From contig CAZOJI010000004.1 of assembly GCA_964580055.1 (NCBI GenBank), positions 62,001 to 126,000 on the forward strand: DNA of 64,000 bases, written 5' to 3'. This document shows positions 8,374 through 17,440 of the stretch, piece after piece. Each line of letters opens with the position of its first letter. Position 1 is the stretch's first letter. The stretch is from JBDGYW01 sp964580055 (GTDB taxonomy: Bacteria; Gemmatimonadota; Gemmatimonadetes; Gemmatimonadales; GWC2-71-9). A program made the translations under genes and the position numbers. The notes beneath the pieces are model-generated. The model made no database searches and had not been told where the DNA came from. It saw nothing but the letters and a program-made list of their open reading frames with translations.

Positions 8374-9672
8374 ATGAAGAAAGTCTACATAGAGACGTAC
8401 GGATGCCAGATGAACGTCGCCGATTCTGAGACTGTGATTGGACTCCTGAGCCGCGAGGAATTCGAGCGCGCGCAAGATCCCGGCGATGCCGACGTCATAC
8501 TCGTAAACACCTGTGCGGTGCGAGAAAATGCAGAACAGCGCGTATTTGGGCGTCTGGGAGAACTCAAGCGGTACAAGCGCCCAGGGGTAGTCTTGGGAGT
8601 TTTGGGCTGTATGGCCCAACGGCTAGGCGGATTGCTGCTGGATCGAGAGAAGCATGTCGACCTCGTCGTCGGTCCTGACGGGTATCGTCAGCTACCTGAA
8701 CTATTGACCCAGGGAAGATCTGGTGATCGCGTCTCCGACGTCGCATTGCGGGATTGGGAGCATTACGAGGGAATTCCGCAGCACCGAGATGACCTCGTTA
8801 GGGCTTTCGTGACGGTGCAAAGAGGTTGCGATTATCGGTGCACGTTCTGCGTAGTTCCGATGACGCGTGGTCGTGAGAGGAGCCGTAGATTCGCGGATGT
8901 GGTCCGCGAGGTAGAGTCGCTCGCGGAACGGGGTGTCACCGAGGTAACACTGTTGGGGCAGACGGTCAACAGCTACCGCGAGGGAGAGTACGATTTTGCA
9001 GATCTGCTGCGCGCGGTTGCGCGAGTGCAGGGCATCGGTCGGGTACGGTTCACGAGTCCATATCCAAACGATTTCACCGATCGTGTGGTGGCGGCGATTG
9101 CCGAAGTACCCGAAGTCTGTGAACACGTTCACCTGCCGGTGCAGAGCGGTTCTTCCCGCATCCTCAAGCGTATGGGCCGCCGCTACGACCGTGAGGGTTT
9201 CCTGCATTGTGTAGAGCGTCTCCGAGAATCTGTACCCGAGATCGCAATTACGACCGACGTTATAGTAGGGTTTCCCGGTGAGACCGAAGGCGATTTCGAG
9301 CAGACGCTCGGTCTGCTGCGCGAGGTCGGCTTCGACGACGCGTTCACCTTCAAGTTCTCTCCGCGCGTTGGTACCGCGGCGTTGCGACTCGCTGAGCCCT
9401 TACCTGAAGAGGTCAAGGGCGAGCGACTCGAGCAGACTATCGCCACGGTCAGGGACATCGCAGGCAGGAAGAACCGTGCCCTCGTCGGCACCACGGCAGA
9501 GCTGTTGTTTGAAGGCACTGCGCGGCGAGACAACCAGCTTCAGGGAAGGACCCGCACTCACAGAGTCGTCTTGGTGGAAGGCCCACCGAGCTGGGTCGGC
9601 AGCTATCTCCACGTACGTCTCACGACAACCACAGGAGCCACATTCACGGGGGTACCCGTGCGCCAGTTGTAA
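8374..9672 (+). CDS. miaB: tRNA-2-methylthio-N6-dimethylallyladenosine synthase MiaB
   Basis: Adds the methylthio group to i6A37 of tRNAs that read UNN codons. 432 residues. The N-terminal cluster cysteines are C11, C47 and C79; the radical-SAM motif is CDYRCTFC (C152, C156, C159); later blocks are LLGQTVNSY, HLPVQSGS and TDVIVGFPGETEGDF; a C-terminal TRAM domain ends near GATFTGVPV. The start at ATG 8374 is where similarity begins (MKKVYIETYGCQMN); an ATG at 8212 inside mtaB is rejected. Part of the recoding/modification segment mtaB-miaB. Confidence 0.95.
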   Translation: MKKVYIETYGCQMNVADSETVIGLLSREEFERAQDPGDADVILVNTCAVRENAEQRVFGRLGELKRYKRPGVVLGVLGCMAQRLGGLLLDREKHVDLVVGPDGYRQLPELLTQGRSGDRVSDVALRDWEHYEGIPQHRDDLVRAFVTVQRGCDYRCTFCVVPMTRGRERSRRFADVVREVESLAERGVTEVTLLGQTVNSYREGEYDFADLLRAVARVQGIGRVRFTSPYPNDFTDRVVAAIAEVPEVCEHVHLPVQSGSSRILKRMGRRYDREGFLHCVERLRESVPEIAITTDVIVGFPGETEGDFEQTLGLLREVGFDDAFTFKFSPRVGTAALRLAEPLPEEVKGERLEQTIATVRDIAGRKNRALVGTTAELLFEGTARRDNQLQGRTRTHRVVLVEGPPSWVGSYLHVRLTTTTGATFTGVPVRQL

Positions 9673-9733
9673 CGATCCCAAGCAATCGAATCCCGGTCTC
9701 CGGGTCTTGTCTTGAGACTCTGAGGCAATCCGG

Positions 9734-12007
9734 GTGCCTGCCATCATAGGAATCGCCCTGGCGTTCGGCGCCGGACTCTGGACCGGACTGGTTTTGGCGT
9801 TGCCGCAGATGCTTGTGTGGTTGCTGTTCGGAATCTCCGCTCTCAATAGCCTGAAGAGGCTGTGGGGAGGCATTCTGGCTCTTGCTGTGGCGCTGGGGAT
9901 TGCCACCGGCTGCGCTGTTTCGAATCGTGAGGCGCGGCATTGTAGTTCGGTTTGGCGCCCAGGCCCGAAGTCCGTGCTTCTCCGAATCGGTGACAGACCT
10001 GGGGACGCGGGCAGAACCAGGGGCAAAGTCATCTCTGCCCCCGAGGGATGTGACGGTACGCTCAGATTGCGAGTGGATTCATCGGCACAGGTACCTGGAG
10101 GCACACGTGTTGTGGCCGTGGGCGTGTATCGTGGGCGTGGTGTTTTCAATGTCAGCCACCTCAGAGTTCTGACTGGCGGCAGGTCGCTGAGGTACGCTGT
10201 GAGAGATGCGGTGGCGAGGCGAGTACACGATCTCTACGGCGCCCGTGCCGGGCTGGTCGAGGCGGTGGTGCTTGGCCGCCGTGACGGTATCGACAGAGCC
10301 CTAAGGGAGAACTTCACTCGCGCGGGCCTCGCGCACCTGCTTGCCATATCAGGGCTTCATGTTGGCGTGCTCGCCGGCTGGTGCGTGATATTGGCCCGTG
10401 CCCTGGGGGCGCGCCGCAGAGGTTGGCTGTGGGGCACCGCTGTGGTTTGGGTCTACGTCGCGTCGCTGGGTTTTCCGGCCCCTGCCACACGCGCCGCAGG
10501 CTACATGTCGATAATTGGGATTTCCCGTGCACGGCAGCGGCATCCGCCGCCGGGGGCGGTGCTGGCATTGGCTCTCTTGATAGTGTTAGCGGTGGATCCC
10601 GCTGCCGCGACCTCGGTAGGGGCCTGGCTGTCGGCTACGGCGGTGTGGGGTACTCGAACAGGTGTCGAGGCATTGGGCAGGTTCCGTCTGCTGGGCGCAT
10701 CGCTGGGAGCTACACTCGCCACGGCCCCGATTACGGCGTTCGCGTTCGGTGCCGTAGCGCCTATCGGGATCCTCGCCAACCTGGCGGCCGTACCGTTGGC
10801 GAGCTTGGCCGTCCCGGGACTCTTCTTGAGCCTCGCCGCCGGCGGAATCGTCGCCGGGGGCACCGGGGTGGTGTTCGCACTCATCGAGCGGATCGCGAGC
10901 ATCGGTGCTAGCGTCCCCGGCGGTAACCTGGTAGGAACGCCGGGTATCGCTTTCGCGATTCCCTGGTTCGGAATCCTCTGTTTGGCGACCTGGCTCCACA
11001 AGACGAGGCCGGATTGGGCGATGCTGCGCCGCCGAGCCATTGGTGCAGCGGCGTTGGCTTCGTGGAGTGCTGCGGCTCTGTCGGTCACGAGCAGGAGTGA
11101 CTCCTCTGACGATCTCTTGTTCTATCTGATCTCAGTGGGTCAAGGCGATGCGATTGCGATACGCACTCCGCGCGGTTCCTGGGCTTTGATTGATGGTGGC
11201 CCAAGAACTCCCAGCTTCGATGCCGGTCGCCGGATCGTGCTGCCGTTCTTCCGGCGTCTGGGTGTTGCCCGGCTCGCTGCGGTAGTGGTGACTCACGGGG
11301 ATTCGGACCATTTGGGTGGCATCCCCGCCGTGGTGGAGGAACTGGAGCCCGAGTTTGTATTGGATCCTGGCCAGCCTATTGGTACAGATCTCTACCTAGA
11401 CTACCTGCGGGCACTGGATGTGGCCGGCGCTACATGGAGACCGGCCAGGGCAGGGGATTCTTTCGTAATAGATTCAGTGCTGTTCGAAGTGCTGCACCCC
11501 TCGTCCGAATGGATGTCGGAACAACTGCAGCCGAATGAAAACTCCGTTGTCATGCGCGTAACGCATCGCTGCTTCAGGGCGATCCTTGCCGGAGATATCG
11601 GCCACCCGGTCGAGAAGCTGCTCGCTCCGACCGTCGGGGTCGCTGACTTCCTGAAGGTTGCGCACCATGGATCGGGAGGCTCAACGGACCAGCTTTGGCT
11701 GGATTCGGTTAGACCGCGAATGGCCGCTATCTCCGTGGGGCGCAACAGTTTCGGTCATCCTGCTCCCGAAGTTCTGCGGCGCCTTACCGAGGCTGAAATC
11801 CCCGTTTTTCGTACAGATCAAGGGGGTACGGTGACGATCCGGTCGGATGGGCGCTATCTTGAATCGGTGCAGGGTGAAGCGAACAGCTTTCTGGAGAGTC
11901 TGTTGTGGACCATACAACCGTGGTTACGATCGAGAGGTTCTTTCTCGAAAGACAAAAGGAACACCCGAAGGCTACGGGTGACCTTACCCGCCTGCTCGTC
12001 GACATAG
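9734..12007 (+). CDS. comEC: ComEC/Rec2-family DNA-uptake channel protein
   Basis: Inner-membrane channel for single-stranded DNA during natural transformation. 757 residues from GTG 9734. Order: N-terminal membrane helices with a small extracellular domain, the Competence domain with HLLAISGLHVGVLAGW (about residue 200) and many hydrophobic segments, then a C-terminal metallo-beta-lactamase domain with VVVTHGDSDHLGG (about residue 519) and a second HHGSGGS motif. All domains of the long Rec2-type protein are present. The last 34 codons overlap the start of fbp by 103 bases, so the annotated C-terminus probably includes a dispensable tail. No pilus or ComEA gene is nearby. Confidence 0.92.
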   Translation: MPAIIGIALAFGAGLWTGLVLALPQMLVWLLFGISALNSLKRLWGGILALAVALGIATGCAVSNREARHCSSVWRPGPKSVLLRIGDRPGDAGRTRGKVISAPEGCDGTLRLRVDSSAQVPGGTRVVAVGVYRGRGVFNVSHLRVLTGGRSLRYAVRDAVARRVHDLYGARAGLVEAVVLGRRDGIDRALRENFTRAGLAHLLAISGLHVGVLAGWCVILARALGARRRGWLWGTAVVWVYVASLGFPAPATRAAGYMSIIGISRARQRHPPPGAVLALALLIVLAVDPAAATSVGAWLSATAVWGTRTGVEALGRFRLLGASLGATLATAPITAFAFGAVAPIGILANLAAVPLASLAVPGLFLSLAAGGIVAGGTGVVFALIERIASIGASVPGGNLVGTPGIAFAIPWFGILCLATWLHKTRPDWAMLRRRAIGAAALASWSAAALSVTSRSDSSDDLLFYLISVGQGDAIAIRTPRGSWALIDGGPRTPSFDAGRRIVLPFFRRLGVARLAAVVVTHGDSDHLGGIPAVVEELEPEFVLDPGQPIGTDLYLDYLRALDVAGATWRPARAGDSFVIDSVLFEVLHPSSEWMSEQLQPNENSVVMRVTHRCFRAILAGDIGHPVEKLLAPTVGVADFLKVAHHGSGGSTDQLWLDSVRPRMAAISVGRNSFGHPAPEVLRRLTEAEIPVFRTDQGGTVTIRSDGRYLESVQGEANSFLESLLWTIQPWLRSRGSFSKDKRNTRRLRVTLPACSST

Positions 12008-12921
12008 CTCTCACTGGGAAGTTGGTCGCCGGGAGTGTGAGGCGTGCCGGCCTAGTCGACATCATCGGCGCAGCCGGTGGCGAGAACCCCTCGGGAGAAC
12101 AGCAGCAGAAGCTCGACGTTATCGCGAACGAGATCGTTTACCACATGCTGAAGTGGACGAAATTGCTGTGTGTGATGGCGTCGGAAGAGGATGAGGAGCC
12201 GGTTCCGATACCAGCGGAGATGAAGCCGGGCAAGTACGTCCTGTTGTACGATCCTCTGGACGGCTCGACCAACATCGACGTCAACGTGTCTATTGGCACG
12301 ATATTCTCGATTCACCAGAGGGTGTCACCACCAGGGCCCGGTACCCTGGAAGACTGTCTACAGATCGGGCGCAAACAGGTTGCGGCGGGCTATGTCATGC
12401 ATGGCTCCGGCACTGTACTGGTGTACACCACGGGTGCCGGCGTTCACATGTTCACACTTGATCCGACGATTGGTGAGTTTCGTTTGATCAGCCAGGACAT
12501 CAAGACTCCAAACGTCGGCAAGTACTACAGTGTGAACGAAAGCTACAACTATCGCTGGAGCGACGGTTTCAGGGAGGTGGTGGACGGGTTCAAGAAGTCG
12601 AGCGGAAATGATGCAGTGCAACCAAAAAACAGCCGCTACATTGGTTCGCTGGTGGCCGATTTCCACCGCAACCTCCTCGAGGGAGGAGTGTTTCTATATC
12701 CGGCCGATTCGAAGTTTCCTCGAGGAAAGCTGCGGTTGCTATACGAAGCCGCGCCGCTCGCCTTCATTGCGGAACAGGCCGGAGGTGCAGCCACGGATGG
12801 CCACCGGCCGATCCTGGATATAGTGCCGGAGGAACTGCATGAGAGGACGCCGCTGGTCATCGGCAGTAAGGACGACGTGGCGTATGTCCAGGAAACGCTA
12901 GCCAGGTTTGACGATTCATGA
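11905..12921 (+). CDS. fbp: Fructose-1,6-bisphosphatase, class I
   Basis: Dephosphorylates fructose-1,6-bisphosphate to fructose-6-phosphate (gluconeogenesis). 338 residues. The metal site DPLDGSTNIDVN is intact, together with the upstream EEDEEP acidic segment and the C-terminal KLRLLYEAAPLAFIAEQAGG block. GTG 11905 is supported by GGAGAG at 11893-11898, six bases upstream, even though it lies inside comEC. The stop overlaps the following mutase start as ATGA. A gluconeogenic enzyme beside a propionate-route enzyme fits growth on amino acids and organic acids. Confidence 0.94.
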   Translation: MDHTTVVTIERFFLERQKEHPKATGDLTRLLVDIALTGKLVAGSVRRAGLVDIIGAAGGENPSGEQQQKLDVIANEIVYHMLKWTKLLCVMASEEDEEPVPIPAEMKPGKYVLLYDPLDGSTNIDVNVSIGTIFSIHQRVSPPGPGTLEDCLQIGRKQVAAGYVMHGSGTVLVYTTGAGVHMFTLDPTIGEFRLISQDIKTPNVGKYYSVNESYNYRWSDGFREVVDGFKKSSGNDAVQPKNSRYIGSLVADFHRNLLEGGVFLYPADSKFPRGKLRLLYEAAPLAFIAEQAGGAATDGHRPILDIVPEELHERTPLVIGSKDDVAYVQETLARFDDS

Positions 12922-14486
12922 GTGATGAGAGAGTCTCTCCCTCCGGCATTCCCGTAAGCGAAGTATATGGGCCGGAGGAATCCGAGCCGCTGCGTGAGAA
13001 GCCGGGCGAGTTCCCGTTCACGCGGGGCATCTTCCCGTCGATGTACAGGGGACGACTCTGGACGATGCGGCAGTACGCCGGATTTGGCACCGCCCAGGAA
13101 ACCAACGTGCGCTTTCGCAACCTTCTCGAGGCTGGCCAGACGGGTCTCTCGGTGGCCTTCGACCTGCCGACGCAAATGGGGATCGATTCCGATTCACCCC
13201 TGGCGGAGGGAGAGGTCGGCCGCGTAGGGGTAGCGATTGACACGGTCGACGACCTAGCCCGTTTGTTCGACGAGATACCGCTCGACCAGGTTTCCACGTC
13301 GATGACGATCAACGCGACCGCTGCAGTGCTGCTGGCGATGTACGTCGTCGTTGCCGAAGAACAGGGAGTAGAGCGAAGCGCGCTGCGCGGCACGATCCAG
13401 AACGATGTTCTCAAGGAGTACGTCGCTCGCGGTACGTACATCTTCCCTGTCGAACCCTCATTGAGGCTCACTATCGACGTTTTCCGGTTTGTATCCGATG
13501 AGGGGATGAACTTCAATCCCATATCCATCAGCGGATACCACATGCGCGAAGCGGGGGCGACTGCGGTCCAAGAGATTGCCTTTACCTTCGCCAACGCTAT
13601 CGAGTATGTCGATCGGGCGGTGGCATCCAGTCTTCACATCGACAGAATCGCTCCGCGCCTCTCATTCTTCTTCGCGGCGCACAACGACCTGTTCGAGGAA
13701 GCGGCGAAGTTTCGTGCTGCGCGCAGGATGTGGGCCGAATTGGTACGCCGGAGGTACGGTGGCAACGACCGCAGCTGTTTCCTGCGGTTCCACACGCAAA
13801 CCGGCGGTTGCACCCTGACGGCGCAACAGCCACTGAACAACGTCGTCAGAGTTACCGTCCAAGCCCTCTCCGCCGTGCTCGGCGGCACGCAGTCGCTGCA
13901 TACCAACTCATACGATGAGGCCCTTGCGCTCCCGGCCGAAGAGTCGGCGCGCCTGGCACTCAGGACTCAGCAGTTGTTGGCTCACGAGTCCGGTGCGGCA
14001 CAAACGGTGGACCCGCTGGGCGGATCCTATTACGTCGAGGCCCTGACCGAGCGTATTGAGAAAGAAGCGGGTGCACTTCTGGATGAAGTGCTGGAGTTGG
14101 GCGGGGCGTCGAAGGCGATCGACGGCGGCTTCTTTCAAGACGCTATCGCCAAATCGGCGTATGCGTATCAACGAGCAATGGAGTCGGGAGATCTGACTAT
14201 AGTTGGAGTGAACCAGTTCCTCTCCGATGAGACGATGACCACACCACCCTCACCGGACTACAGCGCTCTCGCGGCAGGCCAATGCGCCCGTTTGAGGGAG
14301 GCGCGAGAACGGAGGGATGGAGCGGCTCACCGAGTTGCGCTCGAGGCCCTTTCCGAGGGCGCAGGTGATGAAACCAATGAGGTGCTGATGCCGCTGATAA
14401 TCGACGCGGTCAGGGCAAGAGCCACCGCCGGTGAGATCAGTGACGCTCTGCGCGCGGTTTGGGGGACTTACCGGGCATCGGGTTGA
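12918..14486 (+). CDS. Methylmalonyl-CoA mutase large subunit (catalytic part only)
   Basis: Isomerises methylmalonyl-CoA and succinyl-CoA with adenosylcobalamin. 522 residues covering the N-terminal part and the substrate-binding TIM barrel: GRLWTMRQYAGFG (about residues 45-57), MGIDSDSP, RGTIQNDVLKEY, NFNPISISGYHMREAGA, FHTQTGGCTLTAQQPLNN and the SLHTNSYDEALALP block. The C-terminal B12-binding domain (DXHXXG) is absent, so it must work with a separately encoded cobalamin subunit, as in archaeal and many bacterial split mutases. The Tyr in RQYAGF argues for methylmalonyl-CoA over isobutyryl-CoA. No meaB or epimerase is adjacent. It starts within fbp (ATGA). It links to the B12 uptake genes at 33-37 kb. 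Confidence 0.92.
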   Translation: MSDERVSPSGIPVSEVYGPEESEPLREKPGEFPFTRGIFPSMYRGRLWTMRQYAGFGTAQETNVRFRNLLEAGQTGLSVAFDLPTQMGIDSDSPLAEGEVGRVGVAIDTVDDLARLFDEIPLDQVSTSMTINATAAVLLAMYVVVAEEQGVERSALRGTIQNDVLKEYVARGTYIFPVEPSLRLTIDVFRFVSDEGMNFNPISISGYHMREAGATAVQEIAFTFANAIEYVDRAVASSLHIDRIAPRLSFFFAAHNDLFEEAAKFRAARRMWAELVRRRYGGNDRSCFLRFHTQTGGCTLTAQQPLNNVVRVTVQALSAVLGGTQSLHTNSYDEALALPAEESARLALRTQQLLAHESGAAQTVDPLGGSYYVEALTERIEKEAGALLDEVLELGGASKAIDGGFFQDAIAKSAYAYQRAMESGDLTIVGVNQFLSDETMTTPPSPDYSALAAGQCARLREARERRDGAAHRVALEALSEGAGDETNEVLMPLIIDAVRARATAGEISDALRAVWGTYRASG

Positions 14487-14549
14487 CCTCATTTCCGGGT
14501 CCGGGTAGCTTCGCTGGTTGTTCATTAATCTCAGCATTAGGATACTTGC

Positions 14550-14855
14550 ATGCCGACGTATTCGTATCGCTGCCCCGCGTGTGGCCGCGAGTATGACAGA
14601 TTACAAAAGATGAGCGATTCAACGCTCATCGAATGCCCCGATTGTGGCACTCCCGGTGAAAGGCTCATTTCCGCCGGTGTCGGTTTCGTGTTCAAAGGCT
14701 CTGGGTTCTACGAAACCGATTACAAGCGCGCAGGCCAAACACATACCAAGCACGAGACCGACAAGCCCGAAAAGAAGGAAACCACGACGGTCGACAGTTC
14801 GTCCACCAAGGAGCCGAAGGGCACGGAGAAGCCGAAGACCGAGGAGAAATCCTGA
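14550..14855 (+). CDS. FmdB-family zinc-ribbon protein
   Basis: 101 residues. The N-terminal zinc ribbon is of the putative regulatory FmdB type: MPTYSYRCPACGREYDRLQ, then a second CPDCG pair and the FKGSGFYETDY segment. The C-terminal 35 residues are a low-complexity Lys/Glu/Thr tail, probably disordered. FmdB proteins are small and their role is not established (metal-dependent regulator or chaperone-like). AGGA lies eight bases before the ATG. The stop sits at the start of argS, in a possible CTGA overlap. Confidence 0.88.
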   Translation: MPTYSYRCPACGREYDRLQKMSDSTLIECPDCGTPGERLISAGVGFVFKGSGFYETDYKRAGQTHTKHETDKPEKKETTTVDSSSTKEPKGTEKPKTEEKS

Positions 14856-16501
14856 CCGCCGGGGCCGATCGGCTGCGCACGGCCTTGCGAGAGGTCGTGT
14901 CGAGGCTTGGCGCGCCTGAGACCTATATAGCCATCGAGCGGCCTCGCGATCCCAGTCACGGCGATGTCGCGACTAACGTCGCTTTGCAGCTCGCAGGACT
15001 GCTGAAGCGAAAGCCCCGCGACATAGCCGAGGAAATCTGCAAGAGCCTGCAACCGATTCTCGGGGAAGAGTTCGCTATAGAAGTGGCTGGACCGGGATTC
15101 ATAAACTTTCGGTTGCCCTCGGCGGTACTCACCGAAACCCTCGAAACGATCCTTGCGGGAGGTGATGACTACGGTCGATCCGACACGGGCGCGGGTAAGC
15201 GTGTGAATGTGGAATTCGTGTCCGCCAATCCCACAGGGCCGCTTCACGTAGGTCATGGTCGCGGCGCGGCGTTTGGCGACGCGATCGCGGCGCTACTCGA
15301 AGCCACCGGCCACGATGTCACTCGCGAATTCTATGTAAACGATGCTGGCGTTCAGGTCGACAAGTTTGCGGAATCGGTCTGGGCGAGGATTCAGCTTGCC
15401 AGAGGTCGTACTGCTGCGATCCCGGAAGGTGGCTACCACGGCGAATACGTTACCGAACTGGCAAATGCGATTCTAGAGCAAGAAGGCGGAGATTTCGCCG
15501 ACCTCGAGTCATCTGAAGGTGTCGGGCGCTGCGGAGAGATAGCGGTGCAAAGCCAACGGTCGGAGCAGGACCGCGATTTAGAAGAATTCGGCGTTCGTTT
15601 CGATGTAGTGTTTCGGGAAACCGAGGTCTATGAGCGGAAGCTCCTCGACGAAACCCTCGACGAACTGCTTGGCCGCGGTCTCACGTACGAGAAGGATGGT
15701 GCTCTTTGGCTCGAGACGAAGCGGTTCGGTGACGAAAAGGACCGCGTGCTCAGAAAGAGCGACGGGACATTCACCTACTTCATGCCCGATGTCGCCTACC
15801 ACCGTGACAAGGCCGCACGCGGCTTTCAGCGCGCCATAGACGTTTGGGGCTCAGATCATCACGGTTACGTTCCCCGCATGGCGGCAGCCATGAAAGCGTT
15901 GGGGCTCGGAGAAGATTTCTTCGAGGCGCCGCTGATACAGCTGGTTCGTGTCATGCGCGGCGGCAAGGAGATCAAGTTCTCGAAACGGGCCGGTACCTTC
16001 GTGACACTCCGGGATCTGGTAGATGCCGCCGGAGTGGACGCCGCCAGATATTTCTTCTTGATGCGCAAAGGAGACGCGCAGTTCGTGTTCGACCTGGATC
16101 TCGCCACGAAGCAGTCGGAGGAAAACCCGGTCTACTACGTCCAGTACGCGCATACGAGAATGGCCGGCATCTTCCGCAAGGCGGAGCTAGAGCCGAGCGC
16201 AGTGTCCACCACCGGCGTAGAACTCTCGCTGCTGGAGGAGGAAGACGAACAGGAGTTGATGAAGCACCTCGCGGAATTTCCCGGCGTGGTGAGCAAGGCC
16301 GCGGAGACTCTCGAACCACACCGGATTGTAGCATATGTTGATGAATTGGCGCGTCTGGTCAACGGATGGTATCACCGTCACCGCGTGGTCGGAGCCAAGA
16401 GCGGCCTCGAGGCGGCGCGGTTGGTCCTGGTGCGTGCGAGCCAGATCGTGCTTGCGAACGGACTCAACCTATTGGGCGTAAGCGCCCCGGAGAGAATGTA
16501 A
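14852..16501 (+). CDS. argS: Arginyl-tRNA synthetase, probable non-ATG start
   Basis: Class I synthetase that charges tRNA-Arg. About 549 residues. It shows the Add-1 N-terminal domain (RPRDPSHGDVATNVALQL), the HIGH-type signature HVGHGRG, KFSKRAG as the KMSKS equivalent, and an all-helical anticodon-binding C-terminus. The start is uncertain. A TTG at 14885 (538 residues) lacks a ribosome site and would remove half of the first helix. The CTG at 14852 has GAGGAG five bases upstream (14841-14846), restores a full-length N-terminus and forms a CTGA overlap with the fmdB stop, like other junctions here, so I prefer it. No ATG is available upstream in frame. Confidence 0.9.
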   Translation: MTAGADRLRTALREVVSRLGAPETYIAIERPRDPSHGDVATNVALQLAGLLKRKPRDIAEEICKSLQPILGEEFAIEVAGPGFINFRLPSAVLTETLETILAGGDDYGRSDTGAGKRVNVEFVSANPTGPLHVGHGRGAAFGDAIAALLEATGHDVTREFYVNDAGVQVDKFAESVWARIQLARGRTAAIPEGGYHGEYVTELANAILEQEGGDFADLESSEGVGRCGEIAVQSQRSEQDRDLEEFGVRFDVVFRETEVYERKLLDETLDELLGRGLTYEKDGALWLETKRFGDEKDRVLRKSDGTFTYFMPDVAYHRDKAARGFQRAIDVWGSDHHGYVPRMAAAMKALGLGEDFFEAPLIQLVRVMRGGKEIKFSKRAGTFVTLRDLVDAAGVDAARYFFLMRKGDAQFVFDLDLATKQSEENPVYYVQYAHTRMAGIFRKAELEPSAVSTTGVELSLLEEEDEQELMKHLAEFPGVVSKAAETLEPHRIVAYVDELARLVNGWYHRHRVVGAKSGLEAARLVLVRASQIVLANGLNLLGVSAPERM

Positions 16502-16503
16502 AA

Positions 16504-17412
16504 TTGTCATTACTTATCGTTGGAAGCGTAGCACTCGATTCGGTAGATACGCCGGCCGGTTCCAGAACCGATGCGCTCGGCGGCTCAGCTCTATATTTCA
16601 GCAGGGCTGCAGCCCTGCTGCATCCAGTTCAAGCGGTCGGAGTTGTGGGCAACGACTATCCGATGGAAGCGTTGGATGAGCTGGCAAAGAGGGGAGTGGA
16701 CGTATCGGGGATCGAGCGAAAGGATGGAGAGAGCTTCCGTTGGAAGGGCAAGTATGCGGCGAACTTGATTGACCGAGAGACGCTCGACACCAAGCTTGGC
16801 GTCTTTGCGGAGTTCAGACCGAACATACCGGACGCCTTCCGCGACGCCCGCTACGTCTTTCTGGGCAACATAGACCCCGAACTGCAGTTGAACGTATTGG
16901 ATCAGATCAAGAATCCCGCTTTCGTCGTGTGCGATACTATGAACTTCTGGATAGATGGCAAACGGGATGCCCTGCTGGAGTTGCTGAAACGCACGGATGT
17001 TTTGATGGTGAACGACAGCGAAGCGCTCCAGCTTTCGGAACAACACAACGTATACAGAGCGGCGAGTTGGATTCTACGGCACGGCCCCCGCACGGCGGTG
17101 ATAAAACAAGGGGGATACGGTGCCTTCCTACTCGATGAAGGACGCGTCTTCTATGTGCCTGCGTTGCCGCTCGAGGATGTTGTAGATCCGACGGGCGCCG
17201 GAGACTCATTCGCGGGCGGGTTCATGGGGCACGTCGCGCGGACCGACGATTTCTCTCACGCGACGCTCAGGCAGGCGATGGTTTATGGAGCTGCCATGGG
17301 AGCGTTTGCCGTGGAGCGCTTTTCTATCGAACGGTTCGACGGAATATCACTCGGCGAGGTTGCGGAACGTGTTCAAAGATTCGCCGACCTGGTGATGTTC
17401 GAGGTAGGTTGA
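16504..17412 (+). CDS. PfkB-family (ribokinase-like) sugar/nucleoside kinase
   Basis: 303 residues. It has ribokinase-fold features: an N-terminal beta-sheet start SLLIVGSVALD, the GG-containing substrate region (DALGGSALYFSRAAALL), and the C-terminal PfkB signature DPTGAGDSFAGGFMGH with the catalytic Asp. The substrate cannot be deduced: related genes are annotated as adenosine kinase, sugar kinase or inosine kinase, and the neighbouring purM mildly favours a purine nucleoside. TTG 16504 is chosen because it follows GGAGAG (16489-16494) by nine bases; a frame opening at 16366 inside argS is an artefact. Confidence 0.85.
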   Translation: MSLLIVGSVALDSVDTPAGSRTDALGGSALYFSRAAALLHPVQAVGVVGNDYPMEALDELAKRGVDVSGIERKDGESFRWKGKYAANLIDRETLDTKLGVFAEFRPNIPDAFRDARYVFLGNIDPELQLNVLDQIKNPAFVVCDTMNFWIDGKRDALLELLKRTDVLMVNDSEALQLSEQHNVYRAASWILRHGPRTAVIKQGGYGAFLLDEGRVFYVPALPLEDVVDPTGAGDSFAGGFMGHVARTDDFSHATLRQAMVYGAAMGAFAVERFSIERFDGISLGEVAERVQRFADLVMFEVG

Positions 17413-17440
17413 GAAGCTCACTGGTGAGGAGACCGATATC

